This document shows, one piece after another, positions 8,719 to 18,264 of a stretch of 64,000 nucleotides of DNA. The DNA is from Xanthomonas indica (GTDB lineage Bacteria > Pseudomonadota > Gammaproteobacteria > Xanthomonadales > Xanthomonadaceae): positions 666,501 to 730,500 of the forward strand of contig NZ_CP131914.1 of NCBI RefSeq assembly GCF_040529045.1, read 5' to 3'. Every line of letters begins with the position of its first letter. Position 1 is the stretch's first letter. The notes below the pieces were generated by a model. The model ran no database searches. It saw only the letters and a program-made list of their open reading frames with translations, and was not told the DNA's origin. The translations under genes were made by a program, and so were the position numbers.

Positions 8719-9812
8719 AGCGGCAGCCTCACGCTCAGCTGCATGCCGCCGAGCGGCGTGCGGCCCAGGTCCAGGCGTCCGTGCAGCGCGGCCAGGCGCT
8801 CGCGCATGCCGGCGATGCCGTTGCCCTCGCGGATGCGTTCGGCGCGGTGGCCGTCGTCCTCGATGTCCAGGCACAGCTGCTGCCGGTCCTGGCCCAGGCG
8901 CACCCGCACATGCGCGGCGTCGGCATGCCGCGCGGCGTTGGTCAGCGCTTCCTGCACCAGCCGCAGCAGGGTCTCGGCCAGGTGCGGATCGGTGATGCGC
9001 AGCGCCGGGTCGATCTGCAGCTGCAGCTGCGGCCGTGGGAACGGCGCGGCCAGGGCGCACAGCGCCGTCTCCAGGTCCACGCCGCGGTCGTCGCGCAGCG
9101 ACTGCACCACCGCGCGGATGTCGGCCAGCAGTTCGGCGGACAGCCGTTCCACCGTCGCCACCTCCGTGCGTTGCGCCAGCGCCGGATCGGCCAGCAGCAG
9201 GCGCAACTGGATGCGCATGGCGGTGAGCTTGTGCCCGGCCACGTCGTGCAGTTCGCGCGCCAGGCGCAGGCGCTCGGCATCGCGGGTGCTGTCGGCGAGC
9301 AGCGCGCGGGTGGCCAGCAGGTCGGCATTGACCCGCGCCAGCGCCTCGCGCGCCAGCTCGGCGGTGCGCGCGTAGTGCGCACTCAGGCCGGCGAAGGCAT
9401 GGAAGCAGCCGTAGATCAGCGTGGTCAGCAGCGGATGCTTGATGCTGGCGGCGGACAGCGCCAGGAACGTGCCCAGGTTGGCCAGCACGGCCAACAGCAG
9501 CACCTGCCGCGGCGGCCACTGCAGCGCCACCTGCGCGACCACCACCACCAGCAGCACCGGCGCCGTGCCGACGTGCGGCTCGAGCCAGACCAGGGCCATC
9601 GCCGCCGCCGCCTCGAGCCACAGCGCGGCATCGCGCCAATGCCCGGGCAGGTAGTGCGCGCCGATCAGCGGCAGCAGGAACAACGCCGCCGCGAGCCAGC
9701 ACCAGACCGCCAGGGCATGCGGCGCGAACTGGAACGACCACAGCACGGTGGCCACGGTCAGCAGCCCGGCCAGGCGCTTGGGTTCGATCAGGTCGCGCAG
9801 GAATCGGTTCAT
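8715..9812 (-). CDS. Membrane sensor histidine kinase (HisKA_3 type)
   Basis: The 365-residue protein has about five hydrophobic segments between residues 12 and 125, then a DHp domain with the phosphorylated His189 in RLRLARELHDVAGHKL, followed by a HATPase domain (NAARHADA, IEDDGHRAERIREGNGIAGM). This is the NarX/DesK-like class that pairs with NarL-type regulators. There is no large periplasmic sensor domain, so sensing may be in the membrane. ATG 9812 is chosen over an upstream in-frame ATG at 9914 because the hydrophobic region starts right after it. It forms a two-gene operon with the response regulator. Confidence 0.9.
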   Translation of the reverse strand: MNRFLRDLIEPKRLAGLLTVATVLWSFQFAPHALAVWCWLAAALFLLPLIGAHYLPGHWRDAALWLEAAAAMALVWLEPHVGTAPVLLVVVVAQVALQWPPRQVLLLAVLANLGTFLALSAASIKHPLLTTLIYGCFHAFAGLSAHYARTAELAREALARVNADLLATRALLADSTRDAERLRLARELHDVAGHKLTAMRIQLRLLLADPALAQRTEVATVERLSAELLADIRAVVQSLRDDRGVDLETALCALAAPFPRPQLQLQIDPALRITDPHLAETLLRLVQEALTNAARHADAAHVRVRLGQDRQQLCLDIEDDGHRAERIREGNGIAGMRERLAALHGRLDLGRTPLGGMQLSVRLPL

Positions 9813-10037
9813 GCGACCGATGCTGACCGCGGGTCGACGCCGCGGCAATGGGGCGCCTGCAGAAAGTGACTTCCGGCAGGCGGACCGGGTGACCAGCGGC
9901 CACTGCCGCGCCACCGCGATGGCGGCACACTGCGTCCATGTCCTGCTGCGCGCTGGATGCCCGGCGCGCTGGACGGGGCCGATTCATCCACCCTGCCACG
10001 CAATGCCGGCCTTGCACGCCGCACGAGGAACACCGCC

Positions 10038-10619
10038 ATGCCCATGACCCTGCACCATCCGGATCTGCTGTTCATGCTGCTCGGCCTGAGCTGGGGCGCC
10101 TACGAAATGGTGCTCGGCCACCGCCGCCGCGCCGCCGATGGTGGCGCCCGCGACCAGGGGACGCTGCGGCTGCTGTGGCGCGTGCTGTACGCCGCGGTGG
10201 CGCTGGGCGTCGTGCTGTCGATGCTCGGCGTGTGGCGGTATGCGCCGCACCTGCGCGAGCCGTTGCGCTGGACGGCGTGCGTGCTGCTGGCCAGCGGCCT
10301 GGCGCTGCGATTGTGGTCGATCCGCGTGCTGGCGCGCTGGTTCACCGTCGACGTGACCATCCAGGAAGGCCATCGCCTGGTCCGCCACGGGCCGTACCGC
10401 TATCTGCGGCATCCCTCCTACACCGGCGCGCTGCTGGCGTTCTACGGGCTGGCGCTGGGCATGGGCAACGTGCTGTCGCTGCTGGCGATCGTGCTGCCGG
10501 TGACCTGGGCGTTCCTGCGCCGCATCCAGGTCGAGGAAGCGCTGCTGACCCAGGCCTTCCCCGAGGAGTACCCGGACTACGCCGCGCACAGCTGGCGGCT
10601 GCTGCCGTGGGTGTGGTGA
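10038..10619 (+). CDS. Isoprenylcysteine carboxylmethyltransferase-like membrane protein
   Basis: The 193-residue integral membrane protein has about five hydrophobic helices and the ICMT/PEMT signature: EGHRLVRHGPYRYLRHPSYTG near residues 110-130 and a C-terminal EEALLTQAFPEEYPDYAA. This family methylates small or lipid substrates with S-adenosylmethionine at the membrane. The substrate is unknown; bacteria lack prenylated proteins, so another lipid or quinone-like substrate is likely. GAGGAA lies 7 bases before the ATG at 10038. It is divergent from the two-component genes with 225 bp between. Confidence 0.78.
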   Translation: MPMTLHHPDLLFMLLGLSWGAYEMVLGHRRRAADGGARDQGTLRLLWRVLYAAVALGVVLSMLGVWRYAPHLREPLRWTACVLLASGLALRLWSIRVLARWFTVDVTIQEGHRLVRHGPYRYLRHPSYTGALLAFYGLALGMGNVLSLLAIVLPVTWAFLRRIQVEEALLTQAFPEEYPDYAAHSWRLLPWVW

Positions 10620-10647
10620 GGCCACGTCGCTGGTCGCGACCCCACTG

Positions 10648-10662
10648 ATTGGTATTACCAAT
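10648..10662. promoter_or_regulatory. LldR-type operator O1
   Basis: ATTGGTATTACCAAT is a perfect ATTGGT/ACCAAT palindrome with a 3-base centre, the form bound by GntR/FadR-family regulators PdhR and LldR. It lies 91 bp before the lldR start, with its centre 99 bp from the second site. Confidence 0.75.
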
Positions 10663-10746
10663 ATTGTGCAGCCAGCGCGTTGAAGAGATTGACCTCGCGT
10701 GAGATCAGGCGCCTAATGCCGCCGTAGCGCTTGCTCTCTCTGCGTG

Positions 10747-10761
10747 ATTGGTATGACCAAA
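10747..10761. promoter_or_regulatory. LldR-type operator O2 overlapping the lldR start codon
   Basis: ATTGGTATGACCAAA keeps the ATTGGT/ACCAA arms. Its 3-base centre is the ATG start codon of lldR (10753-10755). Two operators about 99 bp apart on the same gene suggest autoregulation with looping, as known for the E. coli lldPRD operon. Confidence 0.7.
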
Positions 10762-11553
10762 ATTTCCATTGCTGCCAGCACACCAGCAGCCGCCGAGCCC
10801 CCAGCCCGGCTCAGCGACCGGGTCGCCGCCCAGTTGCGCGCACTGATCGCACACCGCGGCCTGGCGGTCGACGCGCGCCTGCCCGCCGAGCGCGCCCTGG
10901 CGGCAGAGCTGGGCGTGTCCCGCCCGGTGCTGCGCGAGGCCATCGCCCAGCTCGCCAGCCAGGGGCTGCTGCGCGCCCGCGTGGGCGGCGGCACCTACGT
11001 GCAACGGCCACCGACCCCGGAGGACCAGGTGGTGGCGCAGCTGCAGCCGTTCCTGCCGCTGCTGCATGCCGACCCGGAATACCGTTTCGACGTGCTGGAA
11101 GCGCGCCACGCCCTGGAAGGCGCCACCGCCTGGCACGCGGCGCTGCGCGCCACCGACGACGACCGCGCGCGCATCGACGCCGCGTTCGAGGCGCTGCTGC
11201 AGACCCATGCGCAGGCCGATGCGGCCGCCCAGGCGCATGCCGATGCCGACTTCCACCTGGCCATCGCCGAGGCCACCCACAACCGCGTGCTGCTGCAGGT
11301 GATGCGCGGCCTGTTCGACCTGCTGCAGGCCAACATCTCGCAGAGCCGGCAACAGCTGTTCGCCTCGCCGCGCATCTTCGCCGCCCTGCACGCCCAGCAC
11401 CGCGCCTTGCGCGACGCGATCCTGGCCGGCGACCCGGAACGCGCCCGCGCCGCCGCGCACGCCCACCTGGAATTCGTGCACAGCGCGCTGCGCACCCTCG
11501 ACGAGGACGATGCGCGCCGCGCCCGCGCCTCGCGCCTGCCCTCCTCTCCCTGA
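10753..11553 (+). CDS. lldR: GntR/FadR-family regulator of lactate use
   Basis: The 266-residue product has an N-terminal winged helix (LSDRVAAQLRALI then LPAERALAAELGVSRPVLRE, about 20-75) and a C-terminal FCD ligand domain with metal-binding His/Asp (DADFHLAIAEATHN, HRALRDAIL, HAHLEFVH). It is placed 12 bp ahead of lldD and carries two LldR-type operators, so it is assigned as the L-lactate-responsive repressor of this pair. ATG 10753 lies inside an operator and has no obvious ribosome site; GTG 10744 is an in-frame alternative. Confidence 0.85.
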   Translation: MTKISIAASTPAAAEPPARLSDRVAAQLRALIAHRGLAVDARLPAERALAAELGVSRPVLREAIAQLASQGLLRARVGGGTYVQRPPTPEDQVVAQLQPFLPLLHADPEYRFDVLEARHALEGATAWHAALRATDDDRARIDAAFEALLQTHAQADAAAQAHADADFHLAIAEATHNRVLLQVMRGLFDLLQANISQSRQQLFASPRIFAALHAQHRALRDAILAGDPERARAAAHAHLEFVHSALRTLDEDDARRARASRLPSSP

Positions 11554-11565
11554 CCGCCTGCCGCC

Positions 11566-12729
11566 ATGATCATTTCCGCGTCCACCGACTACCGTGCCGC
11601 TGCGCAGCGCCGGCTGCCGCCGTTCCTGTTCCACTACATCGACGGCGGCGCCTATGCCGAGCACACCCTGCGCCGCAACGTGTCCGACCTGAGCGACATC
11701 GCCTTGCGTCAGCGGGTGTTGCGCGAGGACATGTCGGCGCTGGACCTGCGCACCGAGCTGTTCGGCGAACGCCTGGCCTTGCCGGTGGCGCTGGGGCCGG
11801 TGGGCCTGACCGGCATGTACGCGCGGCGCGGCGAGGTGCAGGCGGCCAAGGCGGCGGCGGCCAAGGGCGTGCCGTTCACCCTGTCCACGGTGTCGGTGTG
11901 CCCGATCGAGGAAGTGGCGCCGGCAATCGACCGGCCGATGTGGTTCCAGCTCTACGTGCTCAGGGACCGTGGCTTCATGCGCAATGCGCTGGAACGGGCC
12001 AAGGCGGCCGGCGTCACCACCCTGGTGTTCACCGTGGACATGCCGGTGCCGGGCGCGCGCTACCGCGACGCGCATTCGGGCATGAGCGGCCGCCATGCGC
12101 CGCTGCGGCGCATGCTGCAGGCGGTCACCCACCCGCGCTGGGCCTGGGACGTGGGCCTGCGCGGGCGCCCGCACGACCTGGGCAACATCTCCACCTACCG
12201 CGGCCACCCGACCGGGCTGGCCGACTACATCGGCTGGCTCGGCGCCAACTTCGACCCGTCGATCACGTGGAAGGATCTGGAATGGATCCGCGCGTTCTGG
12301 ACCGGGCCGATGGTGATCAAGGGCATCCTCGACCCGGCCGACGCGCGCGATGCGGTGCGCTTCGGCGCCGACGGCATCGTGGTCTCCAACCATGGCGGAC
12401 GCCAGCTCGACGGCGTGCTGTCCAGTGCGCGGGCATTGCCGGCGATCGCCGATGCGGTGCAGGGCGAGCTGAAGATCCTGGCCGATTCCGGCGTGCGCAG
12501 CGGCCTGGACGTGGTGCGCATGCTGGCGCTGGGCGCCGACGCGGTGCTGCTCGGCCGCGCCTTCGTCTACGCGCTGGCCGCCGCCGGCCAGGCCGGCGTG
12601 GAGCACCTGCTGGGCCTGATCGAGAAGGAGATGCAGGTGGCGATGACCCTGACCGGCGCCAAGTCGATCGCGGCGATCTCGCGCGAGTCGCTGGCGCAGG
12701 TGACGCGCGAGGCGATGGTCTCGGCGTAG
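11566..12729 (+). CDS. lldD: L-lactate dehydrogenase (FMN, quinone-linked)
   Basis: The 387-residue product is a full-length FMN-dependent alpha-hydroxyacid dehydrogenase. It starts [20 protein letters not shown] and contains the FMN and active-site elements [23 protein letters not shown], and the catalytic His region [11 protein letters not shown] near residue 278. LldD oxidises L-lactate to pyruvate at the inner membrane and passes electrons to the respiratory chain. It follows lldR by 12 bp and should be in the same operon. No lactate permease gene is next to it. Confidence 0.95.
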   Translation: MIISASTDYRAAAQRRLPPFLFHYIDGGAYAEHTLRRNVSDLSDIALRQRVLREDMSALDLRTELFGERLALPVALGPVGLTGMYARRGEVQAAKAAAAKGVPFTLSTVSVCPIEEVAPAIDRPMWFQLYVLRDRGFMRNALERAKAAGVTTLVFTVDMPVPGARYRDAHSGMSGRHAPLRRMLQAVTHPRWAWDVGLRGRPHDLGNISTYRGHPTGLADYIGWLGANFDPSITWKDLEWIRAFWTGPMVIKGILDPADARDAVRFGADGIVVSNHGGRQLDGVLSSARALPAIADAVQGELKILADSGVRSGLDVVRMLALGADAVLLGRAFVYALAAAGQAGVEHLLGLIEKEMQVAMTLTGAKSIAAISRESLAQVTREAMVSA

Positions 12730-13008
12730 GGCGTATCAGCCAGTCGCGAACCTGCCACGCCGCGATGGCGCGTCGCGAGGAAGCCGGGACGCGGATGGCG
12801 AGGCACGCCAGTGGAATGACGCCCTTGCCACCGCGCTCGCTCGGGTTGGCCGGGCGGGCCGCGGCATTGACGGCGCGCGGCACGACCTGACGACCGGGCA
12901 GGCGCTGTGCGCCGCACCACCAGCGGCACGTTTGCCGGCCCCGGTGCGGTGCGGCGCCCTCCAGATCGGTGGTGCACCTGGCGCCACCGCCACCGCCACC
13001 GCCCCGCC

Positions 13009-13986
13009 CTACCCCGCCTTGCGCCGCGCCGGCGCCTTGCGTGCGGCCGGCTTGGCCTTGGCTGCCGCCGGTTTCGCGCGCGAGGCCTTCTTCGCCTTGC
13101 CGGACGCCGCCTTGGCCGGCTTGCTGGCCTTTTTCGCGGTCTTGCGCACCGGCACGCGTTCGTCCTGCCTGGCCGGCGTGCGCTTCTTGGCCTCCAGGCT
13201 CTTCTGCAGCAGCGACATGAAGTCGACCACGTTGGTGGCGGCGTCTTCGCGGTGCGGCGCCTCGGCGTCCTCGTCGACCTGGGTGGTGCCCTCCTGCGCC
13301 TTGATCCGCTTCTGGATCACCGCGTGCAGCCGCTCGCGGAATTCGTCGTGGTAGGCATCGGGGTCCCAGCGCCCGGACATCGAGTCGATCAGCTGCGCCG
13401 CCATCTCGGTTTCCTTGGCGCTGATCCGGTAGTCGGCGGCCTTGCCGCTGGGCAGCGTGTAGTCGTCCAGGTCGACCAGTTCCTGCGGATAGCGCAGCAG
13501 GATCAGCACCAGCGCGTCCTGCAGCGGCATCACCGCCGACAGGTATTCGCGGGTGCGGATCACCACCCGCGCGATGCCGACCTTGCCGGTGCTGCGCAGG
13601 GTCTCGCGCAGCAGCACGTAGCCCTTTTCGGCCTTCTTGCCCGGCACCAGCACGTAGGGCTTTTCGAAATAGCGCAGGTCGATCTCGGCGGCGTCGACGA
13701 AGGCTTCCACCTCCACCGCCTCATGGCTCTCCGGCGCGGCCGAGGCGATGTCCTGCTGCTCGACCACCACGTAGTTGCCCTTGCTGTATTCGTAGGCCTT
13801 GACGATGTCCTTCCAGGGCACTTCCTCGCCGGTGTCGGCATTGACCCGCTCGAAGCGGATCGGGCGCTTGTCGCGCGCGTCGAGCATGCGGAAGTGCAGA
13901 TCGACCCGGCGTTCGCCGGACATCAGCGACACCGGCACGTTGAGCAGGCCGAAGGACAGCGTGCCGGTCCAGATCGGGCGCGGCAT
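13009..13986 (-). CDS. ku: Non-homologous end-joining protein Ku
   Basis: The 325-residue product begins MPRPIWTGTLSFGLLNVPVSL, the standard bacterial Ku opening, and keeps the core beta-barrel region (VPWKDIVKAYEYSKGNYVVV, AEKGYVLLRETL, LVLILLRYPQELVDL). From about residue 270 it carries a long Lys/Ala-rich tail (KKASKPAKAASGKAKK and similar), a DNA-binding extension seen in many soil and plant-associated bacteria. Ku binds double-strand ends and recruits LigD, which is not in this window. Its ATG overlaps the stop codon of the upstream small gene (TGATG). Confidence 0.95.
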   Translation of the reverse strand: MPRPIWTGTLSFGLLNVPVSLMSGERRVDLHFRMLDARDKRPIRFERVNADTGEEVPWKDIVKAYEYSKGNYVVVEQQDIASAAPESHEAVEVEAFVDAAEIDLRYFEKPYVLVPGKKAEKGYVLLRETLRSTGKVGIARVVIRTREYLSAVMPLQDALVLILLRYPQELVDLDDYTLPSGKAADYRISAKETEMAAQLIDSMSGRWDPDAYHDEFRERLHAVIQKRIKAQEGTTQVDEDAEAPHREDAATNVVDFMSLLQKSLEAKKRTPARQDERVPVRKTAKKASKPAKAASGKAKKASRAKPAAAKAKPAARKAPARRKAG

Positions 13987-14381
13987 CAGTGCGCCTCCAT
14001 GCCGGTGGCCTGCGCCGGCAGGTGATCCAGCGCCTGCCAGGCGTCCTCGACCACCTGCCGCGCCTGGTCCCAGTCCAGCCGCGAGTCGCCGCGCACCAGG
14101 TCCCAGTGCGCGGCCAGCTCGCCATCGGTCTCGGCTTCCGGCCCGCGCGGCCAGCCGCGGGCGTGGGTCTGCAGGGCGAAGGCGTAGGCCGGGCACAGGT
14201 CGCGCCACGGGGTGCGGTGGCGGGCGCGGCGCTGGCGATAGTCGGCCAGGCTGTAGCGGCGGTAGTCCGGCGCATCCTGCGGGCGCGGTGCGGCGCCACG
14301 GCGACGCGGCGACGGCACGCTCGGCAAGGGGTCCAGATGGGCGTTGAACAGCAAGGGGTCGGGGCGGTCGCTGGGGCGCAT
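13986..14381 (-). CDS. Conserved small protein translationally coupled to Ku
   Basis: The 131-residue product begins MRPSDRPDPLLFNAHLDPLP and is rich in Arg, Trp and Tyr (YRRYSLADYRQRRARHR, WRDLCPAYAFALQTHARGW). There is no signal peptide or membrane segment. No function is recognised. Its stop codon overlaps the ku start as TGATG, so the two are probably co-translated and the product may act with Ku, but that is inference from position alone. Confidence 0.65.
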   Translation of the reverse strand: MRPSDRPDPLLFNAHLDPLPSVPSPRRRGAAPRPQDAPDYRRYSLADYRQRRARHRTPWRDLCPAYAFALQTHARGWPRGPEAETDGELAAHWDLVRGDSRLDWDQARQVVEDAWQALDHLPAQATGMEAH

Positions 14382-14453
14382 GGCAGGGCTCCGGGCGGCA
14401 ACGTCGGCGGGGGGATGCGCAGCAGTAGCGCCCGCCCCGTTAGCGGTTCGTGA

Positions 14454-14846
<393 letters not shown>

Positions 14847-14882
14847 GCCACCAGGGCATCGTCGACGCGATGCATTACATGT

Positions 14883-14948
14883 GTAGGAGCGGCTTCAGCC
14901 GCGAGCGGCGTTCCCGGTAACGCCCGTCGCGGCTGAAGCCGCTCCTAC
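14883..14948. repeat. REP hairpin pair (inverted)
   Basis: A type A REP at 14883-14904 and its inverted partner at 14926-14948 face each other across a short loop containing GGTAACGCCCG. The module is very close to that at 56500-56566, whose loop has GGGAACGCCCG. The right arm overlaps the DUF779 gene end and supplies its TAG stop codon. Confidence 0.88.
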
Positions 14949-15340
14949 ACCTTCCCCGCCGCCTCCAGCGCGGCGTACTCGCTGTCGTCGAACAACCGCG
15001 AGCGCACCAGGAAGCGCACGCCCTCGCCGTTCTCCAGCGAGAACATGCCGCCGCGGCCGGGCACGACATCGATGATCAGCTGCGTGTGCTTCCAGTAGGC
15101 GAACTGCGACGGGCTGATGTAGAACGGCGCCTCGCCGATCTCGCCCAGCAGCACGTCGCGATCGCCGACGATGAAGTCGTCCTGCGGATAGCACATCGGC
15201 GAGGACCCGTCGCAGCAGCCGCCGGACTGGTGGAACAGCAGCGCGCCGTGCCGCGCCCGCAGCTTGGCGATCAACTGCAGGGCCGGCAGCGTTGCCAGTA
15301 CCTGCGGCGGCAGCGCGGCCGCGGGCGCGGACGCATCCAT
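14945..15340 (-). CDS. DUF779 family protein (aldehyde dehydrogenase partner)
   Basis: The 131-residue product matches the DUF779 family: LRARHGALLFHQSGGCCDGSSPMCY near residues 30-55, then a conserved LLGEIGEAPFYIS and KHTQLIIDVVPGRGGMFSLE. The CC and C residues look like a conserved thiol or metal site. Members are usually encoded with NAD aldehyde dehydrogenases and alcohol dehydrogenases, as here; the biochemical role is not settled. Its ATG overlaps the adh stop codon (TGATG), so it is translationally coupled. The stop codon comes from the adjacent REP element. Confidence 0.85.
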   Translation of the reverse strand: MDASAPAAALPPQVLATLPALQLIAKLRARHGALLFHQSGGCCDGSSPMCYPQDDFIVGDRDVLLGEIGEAPFYISPSQFAYWKHTQLIIDVVPGRGGMFSLENGEGVRFLVRSRLFDDSEYAALEAAGKV

Positions 15341-16368
15341 CAGGCGGCCATGTCCAGCACGATGCGGCCTTCGATCTTGCCGGCGTGCATGCGTGCGAAC
15401 ACGTCGTTGATGTTGTCCAGGGTGTCGGTGGCCACGGTCGCGGCGACCTTGCCCTGCTCGGCGAATTCCAGCGACTCCTGCAGGTCCAGGCGGGTGCCGA
15501 CGATCGATCCGCGCACGGTCACGCCGTTGAGCACCATGCCGAAGATGTCCAGCGGGAACTCGCCCGGCGGCAGGCCGTTGAGCGACACGGTGCCGCCGCG
15601 GCGAACCATGCCGATGGCTTGTTCGAACGCCTTCGGCGAGACCGCGGTGACCAGCGCACCGTGCGCACCGCCGATCTCCTTCTTCAGGTACGCCACCGGG
15701 TCGGTGGTGCGCGCGTTCACCGTCACCGTCGCGCCCAGGCGCGTGGCCAGCGCCAGCTTGGCGTCGTCCACGTCCACCGCGGCCACGTTCAGGCCCATCG
15801 CCTTGGCGTACTGCACCGCCATGTGGCCGAGGCCGCCGATGCCGGAGATCACCACCCAGTTGCCAGGCTTGGTGTCGGTGACCTTCAGGCCCTTGTACAC
15901 GGTGACGCCGGCGCACAGGATCGGTGCGACCTCGACGAAGCCGATGCCCTTCGGCAGATGGCCGACGTAACTGGCGTTGGCCAGCGCGTATTCGGCGAAG
16001 CCGCCGTTGACCGAATAGCCGGTGTTCTGCTGCGTCTCGCACAGGGTTTCCCAACCGCCCAGGCAGTGCTCGCAATGGCCGCAGGCCGAGTACAGCCACG
16101 GAATGCCGACGCGGTCGCCTTCCTTGACGTGGTCCACGCCGGCGCCGACCGCCACCACGTGGCCCACGCCCTCATGGCCGGGAATGAACGGCGGATTCGG
16201 CTTCACCGGCCAATCGCCTTCGGCCGCGTGCAGGTCGGTGTGGCACACGCCGCAGGCCTCGATCTTGACCAGAATGTCGCCGGCCTGCGGCCGCGGCACC
16301 GCCACTTCCTCGATCGCCAGCGGCTTGCCGAATTCCCGCACCACGGCGGCTTTCATCGTCTTGTCCAT
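15340..16368 (-). CDS. adhP: Zinc-dependent alcohol dehydrogenase (AdhP-like)
   Basis: The 342-residue product is a medium-chain Zn alcohol dehydrogenase. Catalytic zinc ligands are in GVCHTDLHA and PGHEGVG. The structural zinc site is [15 protein letters not shown] near residues 90-105. NAD binding is at [21 protein letters not shown]. It interconverts ethanol and acetaldehyde and should work with the aldehyde dehydrogenase encoded upstream. AGGAG lies 7 bases before ATG 16368; a second ATG four codons on is possible. An FNR-like box sits 59-73 bp upstream in the gap to the aldehyde dehydrogenase gene, so adhP may also have its own promoter. Confidence 0.92.
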   Translation of the reverse strand: MDKTMKAAVVREFGKPLAIEEVAVPRPQAGDILVKIEACGVCHTDLHAAEGDWPVKPNPPFIPGHEGVGHVVAVGAGVDHVKEGDRVGIPWLYSACGHCEHCLGGWETLCETQQNTGYSVNGGFAEYALANASYVGHLPKGIGFVEVAPILCAGVTVYKGLKVTDTKPGNWVVISGIGGLGHMAVQYAKAMGLNVAAVDVDDAKLALATRLGATVTVNARTTDPVAYLKKEIGGAHGALVTAVSPKAFEQAIGMVRRGGTVSLNGLPPGEFPLDIFGMVLNGVTVRGSIVGTRLDLQESLEFAEQGKVAATVATDTLDNINDVFARMHAGKIEGRIVLDMAA

Positions 16369-16427
16369 TGCAACGCTCCTGAGAAAAACGGGTGATGTCA
16401 CCATCGCGCGACCGGCGACGGAGTGCC

Positions 16428-16441
16428 TTGATCCAGATCAG
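16428..16441. promoter_or_regulatory. FNR/Anr-like box upstream of adhP
   Basis: TTGATCCAGATCAG fits TTGATnnnnATCAA with one mismatch. Its centre is about 66 bp from the adhP start, compatible with activator position near -41 if the leader is short. It suggests oxygen control of adhP separate from the sigma-54 promoter. No FNR-like regulator gene is in the window. Confidence 0.5.
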
Positions 16442-16491
16442 TTGGGGCAGGCGACGACACGCTGCTGCGTGCCGCCGCCCTGCCCCATGCG

Positions 16492-18021
<1,530 letters not shown>

Positions 18022-18079
18022 CGTGTTCTCCTTCGGCGGTCGGAAAGGACGGGCAGGGCCGTCCGGTAGCCGCATGTGC

Positions 18080-18094
18080 GCAAGTCCGATGCCA
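18080..18094 (-). promoter_or_regulatory. Sigma-54 (-24/-12) promoter of the aldehyde dehydrogenase operon
   Basis: On the minus strand TGGCATCGGACTTGC matches TGGCAC-rnnn-TTGC with correct GG-to-GC spacing and one change. The start codon is about 60 bp downstream. The divergent gene encodes a sigma-54-dependent activator with a GAFTGA motif, which supports the call strongly. Confidence 0.82.
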
Positions 18095-18194
18095 GGTTTT
18101 GCGTGCTGCGCCGCGTCACGCGGTCGCACCGCGACAGATCGACGCACCTGCACCGGTTTTGCTGCGTCGCGTCACGTGTGGCGATTGCACCGCG
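18095..18194. promoter_or_regulatory. Direct repeats upstream of the sigma-54 promoter
   Basis: Two related blocks start at 18095 and 18155. Each reads GGTTTT followed closely by CTGCGyCGCGTCACG and a variable stretch ending GCACCGCG. They are separated by about 60 bp (near six helical turns) and sit directly behind the -24 element. They may be binding sites for the activator or a bending protein such as IHF. Confidence 0.55.
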
Positions 18195-18235
18195 CCGACG
18201 GATGTGCTGTTTATCGGAACACCCGTATCAACAGG

Positions 18236-18252
18236 TGTCGCAATCTGCGACA
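18236..18252. promoter_or_regulatory. Perfect palindrome, probable enhancer site for the AcoR-like regulator
   Basis: TGTCGCAATCTGCGACA has perfect 7-base arms around ATC. It lies 13 bp before the regulator start and about 140 bp upstream of the sigma-54 promoter, a usual distance for an enhancer. A degenerate relative, GGTCGCACCGCGACA, is at 18122-18136. Confidence 0.6.
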
Positions 18253-18264
18253 GCGGAGCCGGAC

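Noticed and set aside
8086-10017. A 643-codon frame that reads through the kinase region into the response regulator, suggesting a hybrid protein
   Set aside because: Only its last 210 codons are real; the upstream part is the kinase gene in the wrong frame. The kinase has its own frame and stop.
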